Source: an uncultured Lachnospiraceae bacterium
Lineage (GTDB): Bacteria; Bacillota; Clostridia; Lachnospirales; Lachnospiraceae
NCBI GenBank assembly: GCA_902766735.1
Contig: CACXEU010000091.1
Coordinates: 40,001 to 104,000, forward strand
DNA length: 64,000 nucleotides
Direction of reading: 5' to 3'
A model generated the notes under the pieces. The model was not told the origin of the DNA. It did no database searches and saw only the letters and a program-made list of their open reading frames with translations. This document shows, one piece after another, positions 1 to 7,070 of the stretch. Position 1 is the stretch's first letter; each line of letters begins with the position of its first letter. The position numbers and the translations under genes are program-made.

Positions 1-795
1 CAGAGTTCCCACTTTAATTTCTTCTACATCCACGATTTTCTCAACATGGCTTCCATCAGACTGAATTTCAATCATCGTAGCAGTAGGAACCTTTAATTGC
101 ATCAGTCCTTTTAAGGCACTGGTTGTTTTCCCCTTGGAAAAAGATTCTAAAACCTTACCTACAGTAATTAATGACACGATCATTGCAGCTGATTCAAAAT
201 AAAAATCATGCATATATTCCATAACAAGTTCCTGATTTCCCAGTTTTGATGCACGAATCATTTCATATAACACATAGACACTGTAAGACAGAGATGCAAA
301 AGACCCCATCGCCACTAAAGTATCCATATTAGGCGAGCGGTGAATCAACCCGGAAAACCCATTAACAAAAAATTTCTGATTAATAATCAAGACTCCAAGT
401 GTCAGCAACAATTCTGCCACACCTATAGCCACATGATTCATAGCCAATCCCTTCGGGAGCGGCCAGTTCCACATCATATGCCCCATAGAAAGATACATTA
501 ACGGAAGTAATAATGTTAATGATGCTATAAGACGCAGTATCATCCGTTTTGTTTCCTGATTATCCAGTTTAGATTCTCGTTCATTACCTTTTCCTGTTTT
601 TACTGCCTTTGCACGATAACCTGCGTTCTTAACAGCCTTTTCAATTTCTTTTTCAGATATATCGCCCTGAACCTGCATGGAATTCGTCAGCAAACTTACC
701 TGAACCGAATCTACACCGGGAAGATCTTTTACTGCTTTTTCCACCCGTGTCTGACATACAGCACAACTCATTCCTTTTACCTGATATTCTTTCAT
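1..795 (-). CDS. copA: Copper-translocating P-type ATPase, N-terminal part (cut by window edge)
   Basis: This is the first 265 codons of a P1B-type ATPase; the rest lies beyond the left edge. The protein starts MKEYQVKGMSCAVCQ, a heavy-metal-associated domain with the CxxC metal site written as CAVC, covering about residues 1-70. A short linker follows, then hydrophobic segments that look like the first transmembrane helices. The start ATG at 795 has a GGAGAG ribosome site inside the end of csoR, whose stop is about 10 bases upstream, so the two genes form one operon. Pairing with a CsoR-type repressor supports Cu(I) export from the cytoplasm. The phosphorylation and CPC motifs lie outside the window, so metal specificity rests on the HMA domain and context. 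Confidence 0.88.
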   Translation of the reverse strand, partial: MKEYQVKGMSCAVCQTRVEKAVKDLPGVDSVQVSLLTNSMQVQGDISEKEIEKAVKNAGYRAKAVKTGKGNERESKLDNQETKRMILRLIASLTLLLPLMYLSMGHMMWNWPLPKGLAMNHVAIGVAELLLTLGVLIINQKFFVNGFSGLIHRSPNMDTLVAMGSFASLSYSVYVLYEMIRASKLGNQELVMEYMHDFYFESAAMIVSLITVGKVLESFSKGKTTSALKGLMQLKVPTATMIEIQSDGSHVEKIVDVEEIKVGTL

Positions 796-805
796 GTTTT
801 CTCTC

Positions 806-1111
806 CTATTTCATCAATTTCTGAAGTGTGTCCACTAATTCATCCACTACTTCCTGATTTCCTGATTTAATTTGTTCCACTACACAAGAATTAATATGAT
901 TCGAAAGTAATATTTTATTAAAACTGTTTAAAGCAGAATGAATCGCCGATACCTGAATCAAAATATCGGTACAATATGCATTTTCATCTATCATTCTCTT
1001 GATTCCACGCACCTGGCCTTCAATTCTGTTTAATCGGTGAATCATATCTTTATATTCTTTTTCTTCACGGATTTTTGTCTTAGAACAACAATCTTTATTT
1101 TCACATTTCAT
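806..1111 (-). CDS. csoR: CsoR-type copper-sensing transcriptional repressor
   Basis: A 101-residue all-helical DUF156/CsoR-family repressor. The family signature RLNRIEGQVRGIKRMI is at about residues 26-41. The Cu(I) ligand set is present as Cys47 (in AYCTDIL), His72 (SNHIN) and Cys76 (NSCVV), the Cys-His-Cys pattern of copper sensors rather than the patterns of nickel or formaldehyde members. Three extra cysteines sit at positions 3, 8 and 9. In the family, apo-CsoR binds a GC-rich palindrome and lets go when Cu(I) binds. Such a palindrome lies just upstream, within the promoter of this gene, so autorepression and control of copA are expected. It is the first gene of the csoR-copA operon. 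Confidence 0.92.
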   Translation of the reverse strand: MKCENKDCCSKTKIREEKEYKDMIHRLNRIEGQVRGIKRMIDENAYCTDILIQVSAIHSALNSFNKILLSNHINSCVVEQIKSGNQEVVDELVDTLQKLMK

Positions 1112-1141
1112 AAACTTATTTTCCTTTCTTTAATCAAATGC

Positions 1142-1170
1142 ATTATATACCCCCACAGGGTATAATGCAA
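1142..1170 (-). promoter_or_regulatory. csoR-copA promoter with CsoR operator inside the spacer
   Basis: Read on the minus strand there is a -35 TTGCAT (1165-1170), a 17-base spacer and a perfect -10 TATAAT (1142-1147). The spacer is occupied by the palindrome TATACCC-N5-GGGTATA (1146-1164), with G/C-rich arms like known CsoR operators. A repressor bound here would cover the space between -35 and -10. It lies about 31 bases upstream of the csoR start. Confidence 0.85.
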
Positions 1171-1206
1171 CCGGAAAATATTTTTCTGAAAACTCACAAT
1201 TTAATC

Positions 1207-1235
1207 TTGACAATTTTACCAAGAAATGATAATAT
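1207..1235 (+). promoter_or_regulatory. Promoter of tRNA-Leu
   Basis: Consensus -35 TTGACA (1207-1212), a 17-base spacer, and -10 TAATAT (1230-1235). The predicted transcription start is about 6 bases before the mature 5' end of the tRNA. Confidence 0.8.
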
Positions 1236-1247
1236 TTCTACTGTTAT

Positions 1248-1329
1248 GCGGATGTGGCGGAATGGCAGACGCAGCAGACTCAAAATCTGCCGCCCACAAA
1301 GCGTGCGGGTTCAAGTCCCGCCATCCGCA
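1248..1329 (+). tRNA. tRNA-Leu, anticodon CAA
   Basis: The 7-base acceptor GCGGATG (1248-1254) pairs with CATCCGC (1322-1328) and A1329 is the discriminator. The anticodon stem GCAGA/TCTGC (1274-1278/1286-1290) encloses the loop CTCAAAA, with anticodon CAA at 1281-1283. A long class II variable arm and the T-loop sequence GGTTCAAGTCC fit leucine. The 3' CCA is not encoded. It is a single gene with its own promoter and terminator, reading opposite to the copper operon. Confidence 0.95.
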
Positions 1330-1350
1330 TTCTTTTTTTTTTGCACAAAA

Positions 1351-1379
1351 AAAGAATCGGAAATCAACTCCGATTCTTT
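1351..1379. terminator. Bidirectional terminator between tRNA-Leu and the zinc-ribbon gene
   Basis: Stem AAAGAATCGGA/TCCGATTCTTT with a 7-base loop. A T-rich tail follows on the plus strand, and an A-tract before it gives a T-tail on the minus strand. It can end both the tRNA transcript and the convergent gene at 1391-2881. Confidence 0.85.
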
Positions 1380-1390
1380 TTCTTTTTATC

Positions 1391-2881
1391 TTATTTTAAA
1401 TCATAATCACCATTGCTTCCGGAAACTTTATGACAGGTTCCATCTTTCGTAGATACAGCGTACTTCTGATGATCATCATCTTCTTCTCCTGAATATTCGA
1501 TAATGTAATAATCCTGCTTGTCAATTTCTGCAACTTCCACAAAATCAAAACTTGCAGTTTTTCCATCTGCGGTTTCATTATATTCATCCAACTCACCATA
1601 TTGAGCCTTCACCGTTTTCACTGCAGAATCGTATGTGCAATCATACTTCGGAGTATAATCATAAACTCGATCCACTACTTCACTTGGAATTCCGTTTTCG
1701 TTAATGGCTACAAAACGGTATAAATTATTGCCACGCTCAAATTCAATCGGTTTCTTATACTTCTTGGAATTTTTATTCGGAGTACTTCCATCTGTTGTAT
1801 AATAGATGGTGCATCCCTTTTCCGCAGTTGCTTCAATCTTCTTCATATCACGATAAGAACCACTTTCCACAGAGATTTCAGGTTCTTCCACATGAACAAA
1901 AGAAATTGTATATGTATAGATTACTTCCTTACTGGATACCCCATGCTTATCAATGGAGCAGGCACGAATCGTATAGCTTCCCTCTTTCTTTAATTTAATC
2001 GGTCCGCTATATTCGATTTTACTGTCGCTTTCCGTAACATCGCTGCCGTCTTTTGTGTAGTAAATCGTTACATCATCGTCTGCAAGCAATTCCAGATTAA
2101 TCTTTGTATTATATTCTCCAGATTCCGGATTTGCCCTAGGAATCGTACCAACATACTTATCTAATTCCGTACGTACACTAGGTGGTGCAGATGCCTTCAA
2201 GGTATCAATCTGAGATTCCATATCATGATTCTGATACAGAACATATAAGTCCTTATAGTACTGAACTTCTGTGTTATCTAATTGAATTAATTTTTCCAAA
2301 AATTCGATTTTTTCCTTGTAGTCCCCAACAGTAACAACGTCAATATTGTATAACAGCGAATAAACCTCTAATTGCTGCTCATTGGACGAAGCATTTCTTG
2401 CTGCTTCAATGAATCGGGTTCTGGCATTAGAATAATCTTCCTGATTATAGTAAGCTCGTCCCTCTTTTATGTATTTCTGGTACTTATTTTTCATTTCATT
2501 TTCACGGAACAAATAGGTTCCTGCCACAGAAACTAAAACAGCTGCTAAGGCAATTAAAATAACAAGAAACGTATTTTTCTTGCTATTTTTCTTTTTCGAT
2601 TCTGTATTCATATTCTTTTTTAGTTTCTGCTTTCCCTTATTCTGTGGAACTTTGGCTCCTGCCTTATTCCCACTGGGATTCTTTTTATAATTATTGATAT
2701 TTCTACCTTTATACTCATCTACCAATTCATCATCCAAATCAATTCCTTCCACTATGGATGATTTGATTTTTTCATTAGAAAGTCCCTTTTTTCCACCGGC
2801 ATATGCTGTAAGCTTTACTCCACAATGAGGACAAGTCTTCATGGATTCTCGAACCGGTTTCCCACACTTTGGACAAATCAT
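1391..2881 (-). CDS. Zinc-ribbon membrane protein with TPR-like region and two CHB_HEX_C-like domains
   Basis: A 496-residue protein of unknown function. Residues 3-20 form a double-CxxC zinc ribbon (CPKCGKPVRESMKTCPHCG). A charged low-complexity stretch follows, then one transmembrane helix at about 103-125, so the ribbon is cytoplasmic and the rest is outside. Residues 130-240 are helical with a TPR-like pattern (GRAYYNQEDYSNARTRFIEAA). Next come two tandem beta domains containing YYTKDGSDVT and YYTTDGSTPN, the hallmark of chitobiase/beta-hexosaminidase C-terminal-like repeats. The last 80 residues are an acidic domain that I do not recognise. The ATG has an AAGGAAGG ribosome site. It follows queH on the same strand by 50 bases and may be co-transcribed with it. 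A sensor or surface-scaffold role is only a guess. Confidence 0.75.
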   Translation of the reverse strand: MICPKCGKPVRESMKTCPHCGVKLTAYAGGKKGLSNEKIKSSIVEGIDLDDELVDEYKGRNINNYKKNPSGNKAGAKVPQNKGKQKLKKNMNTESKKKNSKKNTFLVILIALAAVLVSVAGTYLFRENEMKNKYQKYIKEGRAYYNQEDYSNARTRFIEAARNASSNEQQLEVYSLLYNIDVVTVGDYKEKIEFLEKLIQLDNTEVQYYKDLYVLYQNHDMESQIDTLKASAPPSVRTELDKYVGTIPRANPESGEYNTKINLELLADDDVTIYYTKDGSDVTESDSKIEYSGPIKLKKEGSYTIRACSIDKHGVSSKEVIYTYTISFVHVEEPEISVESGSYRDMKKIEATAEKGCTIYYTTDGSTPNKNSKKYKKPIEFERGNNLYRFVAINENGIPSEVVDRVYDYTPKYDCTYDSAVKTVKAQYGELDEYNETADGKTASFDFVEVAEIDKQDYYIIEYSGEEDDDHQKYAVSTKDGTCHKVSGSNGDYDLK

Positions 2882-2931
2882 ATTCCTAAACCTTCCTTAC
2901 TCATTTTTTCTACGCTAAAATATATCACATT

Positions 2932-3564
2932 CTACTCTGTTTTACAAACAGCAGTATTCTTTTTTGAAAAAATACAGCCACAATAACGCTGTCGATATAA
3001 ATTAAATTCTTTAGACAATTCAATGGAACGCTTATATCCATCCTTCTTCTTGAAATCAGAGAACAAATAATGAATGCCATAATCATGCTGCAAGTCCGCA
3101 CCGATTTCATTCAGTTTCTTCGCATTCTTTAACGGACTAATGGACAATGTGGTTGTAAAATAATCGTATCCACCAATCAAAGCTTTTTCCGCAGTACGCT
3201 CCAATCGCAGTTTATAACATTCAAAGCAACGCTTTCCGCCCTCTTCGCAAGCTTCCAATCCATGAGCGATTTCATAAAACTCCTCCGGATTATAATCTTC
3301 AATAATCACCTTAACAGAATTCGGAAATTCCTTTTCCTTTACGAAGCGCACCAGTTCAAATGCCCGCTGCTGATATTCATCCTTACATGAAATATTCGGA
3401 TTATAATAATACACATCAATCAAAAAGTATTGAGACAGATACTCCAAAACATAACTACTGCAAGGTGCACAGCAGGCATGAAGTAAAAGCTTAGGCTTCT
3501 TTTCTTCTTTTTCAATCTGTTTTAATTTCATTTCCAAAACTTTTTGATAATTAATTTTATACAT
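2932..3564 (-). CDS. queH: Epoxyqueuosine reductase QueH
   Basis: A 210-residue QueH (DUF208) protein, which performs the last step of tRNA queuosine synthesis, reducing epoxyqueuosine to queuosine; it is not homologous to QueG. The sequence shows the N-terminal LLLHACCAPCSSYVLEYL with the family CCxPC motif at about residues 30-34. It also shows YYNPNI, the CEEGGKRCFECYKLRLE block with paired cysteines, and a C-terminal YRQRYCGCIFS. These cysteines bind the metal and iron-sulfur centres in the family. Length is normal. The ATG at 3564 has a GGAGAAG ribosome site. A terminator separates it from the NUDIX gene upstream, so it probably has its own promoter, perhaps shared with the downstream zinc-ribbon gene. 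Confidence 0.93.
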   Translation of the reverse strand: MYKINYQKVLEMKLKQIEKEEKKPKLLLHACCAPCSSYVLEYLSQYFLIDVYYYNPNISCKDEYQQRAFELVRFVKEKEFPNSVKVIIEDYNPEEFYEIAHGLEACEEGGKRCFECYKLRLERTAEKALIGGYDYFTTTLSISPLKNAKKLNEIGADLQHDYGIHYLFSDFKKKDGYKRSIELSKEFNLYRQRYCGCIFSKKNTAVCKTE

Positions 3565-3616
3565 GTTACTTCTCCAAAATGCTCCTGTCTCTAGTCACTG
3601 AAAATCGACACAAAAA

Positions 3617-3647
3617 CTGTTGCGCTTGAAAAAAACAAACGCAACAG
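3617..3647 (-). terminator. Terminator after the NUDIX gene
   Basis: On the minus strand the stem CTGTTGCG/CGCAACAG, with a T-rich 15-base loop, is followed by TTTTTGTG. It lies between the NUDIX gene and queH. Confidence 0.7.
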
Positions 3648-3659
3648 CCATTCATGCTC

Positions 3660-4097
3660 TTACTTACGCATATCCTTTTTATTCAATTCTAAATACTTTT
3701 GATATGCCTTTTTTAAGATCATTTTCTCATTCGGGAATTTCAGCAAATGGATTGCTTCAATGTATCGATAGTACCCCGAATGAACAAAAAATTCTTCACG
3801 CTGTGGTCTACTGAAATAATTTTCGGCGGACATCAAATACCAATGTACCTCTTTTTCTACCACATTCCTTGGAATGTTAAATGAGTATTCACTTTTTCCT
3901 ACATATTCAATAATCTTCGCTTTTACTCCAGTTTCTTCTCGTACCTCTCTTAACGCAGTCTGCTCATGCGTTTCTCCTGCTTCCACAGTACCTTTTGGTA
4001 AAACCCATCCTTCATATCTGTTTCGACAATTTTTGTATAGCAGTAAAATTTTGCCACGAAAAATAACCACACCGCCACAACTGACCGCTTTTTCCAT
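3660..4097 (-). CDS. NUDIX hydrolase
   Basis: A 145-residue NUDIX-fold pyrophosphohydrolase. The full box GX5EX7REUXEEXGU is visible as GTVEAGETHEQTALREVREETGV at about residues 37-59; the REVREE glutamates bind the catalytic Mg2+. The early CGGVVIF and the WVLPKG sequence just before the box resemble the Ap4A hydrolase/MutT-like subgroup, so a dinucleoside polyphosphate or oxidised nucleotide substrate is possible, but the substrate cannot be fixed from sequence. The gene is monocistronic, with its own promoter (4163-4191) and a terminator behind it. The ATG has an AGGAGG ribosome site. Confidence 0.9.
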   Translation of the reverse strand: MEKAVSCGGVVIFRGKILLLYKNCRNRYEGWVLPKGTVEAGETHEQTALREVREETGVKAKIIEYVGKSEYSFNIPRNVVEKEVHWYLMSAENYFSRPQREEFFVHSGYYRYIEAIHLLKFPNEKMILKKAYQKYLELNKKDMRK

Positions 4098-4162
4098 AGC
4101 GATTCCTCCTGTTTCATGTGTGCCGCACCATCACGGATTTTCGTTACGATTCATTAATTTAA

Positions 4163-4191
4163 GTATACAAAAATAAGTTACTTATTGCAAG
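4163..4191 (-). promoter_or_regulatory. Promoter of the NUDIX gene
   Basis: Minus-strand -35 TTGCAA (4186-4191), a 17-base spacer, and -10 TATACT (4163-4168), about 66 bases upstream of the start codon. Confidence 0.65.
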
Positions 4192-4204
4192 TAAACTGAG
4201 TCGG

Positions 4205-5698
4205 TTAATTGAAATAACGATCAAAAACTTTTTTCGCACATTCCTTAGCCGAACCTTGAGAATCATCAATATTATCAAGAACTACGGCAATAGCCAGCTT
4301 CTTATCTCCTTTTTTCGCATATCCTACAAACCAGGAATTAACATTTCCGTCGCCAGATGAATGTAAATCTGCAGTACCGGTCTTTCCATATGCCTTATAA
4401 TCACAATTTGCAAAAATCTTTGCTGTTCCGTACTGACATACCGCAGCCATATATTTTGACAGCTGCTTTGCTTCCTTTTCAGTCATCAAAGTTTTTGCCT
4501 CAGACTGATGCGCTTCTTTCACGACTGCTCCATCATCGGTAACCACTTTGGAAATTAAGTACGGTTTCATCATCACGCCCTGATTTGCAATTGCGGAAGC
4601 AATCATCGCCATCTGCGCAGGAGAAACTAGTACATCCTGCTGACCAATACTGGATTCCGCAACATAGTAATCATTGTATTTTTCTGATGTTTCATCTAAT
4701 TCAAAACTGCCACTCTTCACATAAGAAGTCGTACCGGTCTTTAAATCACTCAACGGAAGAGGATTATTAAACAACAAATCTTCTGCCGTTCGATTAAAGA
4801 CATCTGTATCAATTTTCAAACCCATGGATGCAAAAGCACCATTGCAAGAGTTTGCAAAGGCTTCTTCCAGACTTTCACTCCCGTGTACATTGCCGTTATA
4901 ACATTTCATTTTAAAATGTTCAAAGGAAGTGGTCCCATTACATTGAAACCGGAACTCTTTATAATTCGAATTTTGTCTCATATAAGCCAGCGTTGTTACA
5001 ATTTTAAATACAGATCCCGGCATATATCGTCCCTGTGTGGAACGATTCATAAATGGAGCATTGGTTTTTTTATTTAATTTTTCCCAGTTTTCTTCTAAAT
5101 TTTCCGGATTGTACGATGGCTTGGACGCAGAAACATAAACAGCTCCCGTATCCGGATCCATAACAAAAATCCCCCCTTTAAAATCTCCTAAGGAATCATA
5201 GGCTGTTTTTTGCAAATCAACATCCAATGTAGTGTTGATATTACATCCCTGAAGAACCTTGCCTGTAAAATCATCTTCAATCTGTTTCAGCGGATTCTTC
5301 TTTGGCATTACCAGGTCATAATTACATACATCTTCCAAACCGGTGAATCCCTTTGTTGTATATCCAACAACCTGAGCAAATGTCTTTCCATAAGGATATC
5401 TTCTGACATCATCTTCAAAATCATCCGGAGTCTCATTCGTATCTGTATACGCTAATTCTTCCCCGCCCTTCGCATAAATGGTTCCACGAACAACCTTCTT
5501 TGCCTGCTCTTTAATTCGTCCGTTCTGAGAGCTGGAAATCACCGTCGGTGCATCTTTTAACACAAAATGAACGTAATATCCAAGCATAAAAACAAAAATG
5601 AAGGAAAATATAATGGTAGTTACAAGAGTTTGTTTATTCAGTCGTCTTTCTTCTTTTCGTTTTTGCTTAATATCTTTCTTGTAATTCTGTCGAGACAT
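4205..5698 (-). CDS. Penicillin-binding protein 2-type transpeptidase
   Basis: A 497-residue class B penicillin-binding protein that cross-links peptidoglycan outside the membrane. A basic cytoplasmic tail is followed by one transmembrane helix at about residues 23-45, a small pedestal region (50-150) and the transpeptidase domain. The active-site motifs are complete: SVFK (Ser229-Lys232), SCN (284-286) and KTGT (439-442). The pedestal is short for MrdA/FtsI and fits the compact PbpA-like group found beside SEDS proteins. The start overlaps the end of the upstream SEDS gene by 32 bases, with an AAAGGAG ribosome site inside it, so the two are translationally linked. Together they should form a SEDS-bPBP glycosyltransferase/transpeptidase pair. 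Whether it serves division, elongation or the spore cortex cannot be decided here. Confidence 0.92.
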   Translation of the reverse strand: MSRQNYKKDIKQKRKEERRLNKQTLVTTIIFSFIFVFMLGYYVHFVLKDAPTVISSSQNGRIKEQAKKVVRGTIYAKGGEELAYTDTNETPDDFEDDVRRYPYGKTFAQVVGYTTKGFTGLEDVCNYDLVMPKKNPLKQIEDDFTGKVLQGCNINTTLDVDLQKTAYDSLGDFKGGIFVMDPDTGAVYVSASKPSYNPENLEENWEKLNKKTNAPFMNRSTQGRYMPGSVFKIVTTLAYMRQNSNYKEFRFQCNGTTSFEHFKMKCYNGNVHGSESLEEAFANSCNGAFASMGLKIDTDVFNRTAEDLLFNNPLPLSDLKTGTTSYVKSGSFELDETSEKYNDYYVAESSIGQQDVLVSPAQMAMIASAIANQGVMMKPYLISKVVTDDGAVVKEAHQSEAKTLMTEKEAKQLSKYMAAVCQYGTAKIFANCDYKAYGKTGTADLHSSGDGNVNSWFVGYAKKGDKKLAIAVVLDNIDDSQGSAKECAKKVFDRYFN

Positions 5699-7055
5699 AA
5701 CGTTCTCCTTTCATTGGTTTTTTACGTTGTTTTGGTGTTTTTTTCTTACTTCCGACAATTGCCAGACCCTGAATAATTGAAAAGACTAAAAGGGTGCTGA
5801 CAATGGAACTTCTACCACTACTGATTAATGGAAGCGTTACACCAGTAGATGGTATCATATTAATTGCACCACCAACGGTCAGGATTACCTGAATTGCATA
5901 TCCAACACCTAATCCTACACACACAAGACGATTAAATGTGCTTTCCTGTTCCATTCCCGTCGCCAAAAATTCAATAAAACAACTTAAACATACAAGAATT
6001 AAAAGTCCTGCAAAAATGGCACCAAACTCCTCACCGATTGCTGAGAAAATAAAGTCATTTTCTACCAAAGGAACTTTTTTCGGAAATCCCTGATATAACC
6101 CGGTACCGGATAATCCTCCACTTCCTAAAGCAAATAAGGACTGAGCCACCTGATGACTGGATCCGTTAACAGTTTCTTCTGCCAGCGGATTCTGCCATGC
6201 TTGAACACGAACCTGAACATGCCGGAACAAATGATACGCTACATAAGATGCCACAGCCATTCCGCCGCCTCCCAAAAACAGATAAATTGATTTTCTGGAA
6301 GCAACATAAACCATAAACAGATACATTGTAAAGAAAATCAAGGCACTTCCCAAATCCGTGGAAAATACAAGAATAATTACAAAGATTCCTGCAAAAATTG
6401 CAGAAACAAACACCTGTTTCAAATTAGCGGTTTCACCTAATACCGCTGCAACAAAAAATACAAATATAATCTTTACAAATTCAGATGGCTGAATTCGCAC
6501 ACCACTAATGGTGATATAAAGTCTTGCACCGTTAATCATAGGTCCAAGAATAATAACCGCTACTAACAAACCGATTCCCACAAAACAATAAACCCATGTC
6601 AGGTTCTTCCACCATTCGAACCGGCTCATAAAGAACGGAACCATCAAGGAGAAAATGGTCATAACCGATACAATCATGAACTGCATAATGCTTCGTTCCA
6701 TTCCCAATCTTGCAAGAACGATAAAACCGATGGTCAGTAACATACACATGTTACTTAAAATAGCTTTATTGATATTCGGATAAATTATTGGAAATACCCC
6801 TAAAACAATAATGAGATAACATAACTGTACACCGCCTAAGATAATGACATTTAATTCATTGGTATCCGTCTGATTCATATATACCAGAAAGATTCCCAAC
6901 AGATACGTTAGAAAAATTGCTGCATTCTGTCGTTGAAAAATGCCCGCTTTATCTTCCGGTCTTTTATGCCGCAAGGCACTAAAAGATTCCCATGTATAAA
7001 AAAACATAAGGACGATAAATAAATATTTTGAAATTACATTAATAAAAGTTTCCAT
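5667..7055 (-). CDS. SEDS-family peptidoglycan polymerase (FtsW/RodA/SpoVE)
   Basis: A 462-residue polytopic membrane protein of the FtsW/RodA/SpoVE family, the lipid II glycosyltransferases that partner class B PBPs. About ten hydrophobic helices are visible. Family blocks include GARLYITISGVRIQPSEFVKI, STDLGSALIFF and the C-terminal NMIPSTGVTLPLISSGRSS. The last is the conserved PxTGxxLPxxSxGxS-type signature. The ATG at 7055 is preferred over 7067 because GGAG stands 6 bases before it. It follows the U32 peptidase gene closely and overlaps the PBP gene at its end. I cannot assign it to FtsW, RodA or SpoVE. Confidence 0.92.
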   Translation of the reverse strand: METFINVISKYLFIVLMFFYTWESFSALRHKRPEDKAGIFQRQNAAIFLTYLLGIFLVYMNQTDTNELNVIILGGVQLCYLIIVLGVFPIIYPNINKAILSNMCMLLTIGFIVLARLGMERSIMQFMIVSVMTIFSLMVPFFMSRFEWWKNLTWVYCFVGIGLLVAVIILGPMINGARLYITISGVRIQPSEFVKIIFVFFVAAVLGETANLKQVFVSAIFAGIFVIILVFSTDLGSALIFFTMYLFMVYVASRKSIYLFLGGGGMAVASYVAYHLFRHVQVRVQAWQNPLAEETVNGSSHQVAQSLFALGSGGLSGTGLYQGFPKKVPLVENDFIFSAIGEEFGAIFAGLLILVCLSCFIEFLATGMEQESTFNRLVCVGLGVGYAIQVILTVGGAINMIPSTGVTLPLISSGRSSIVSTLLVFSIIQGLAIVGSKKKTPKQRKKPMKGERYVSTELQERY

Positions 7056-7070
7056 AGTATTCTCCATTAT

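Noticed and set aside
1138..1452. ORF overlapping tRNA-Leu on the plus strand
   Set aside because: It reads through the copper operator, the tRNA and its terminator and has no ribosome site.
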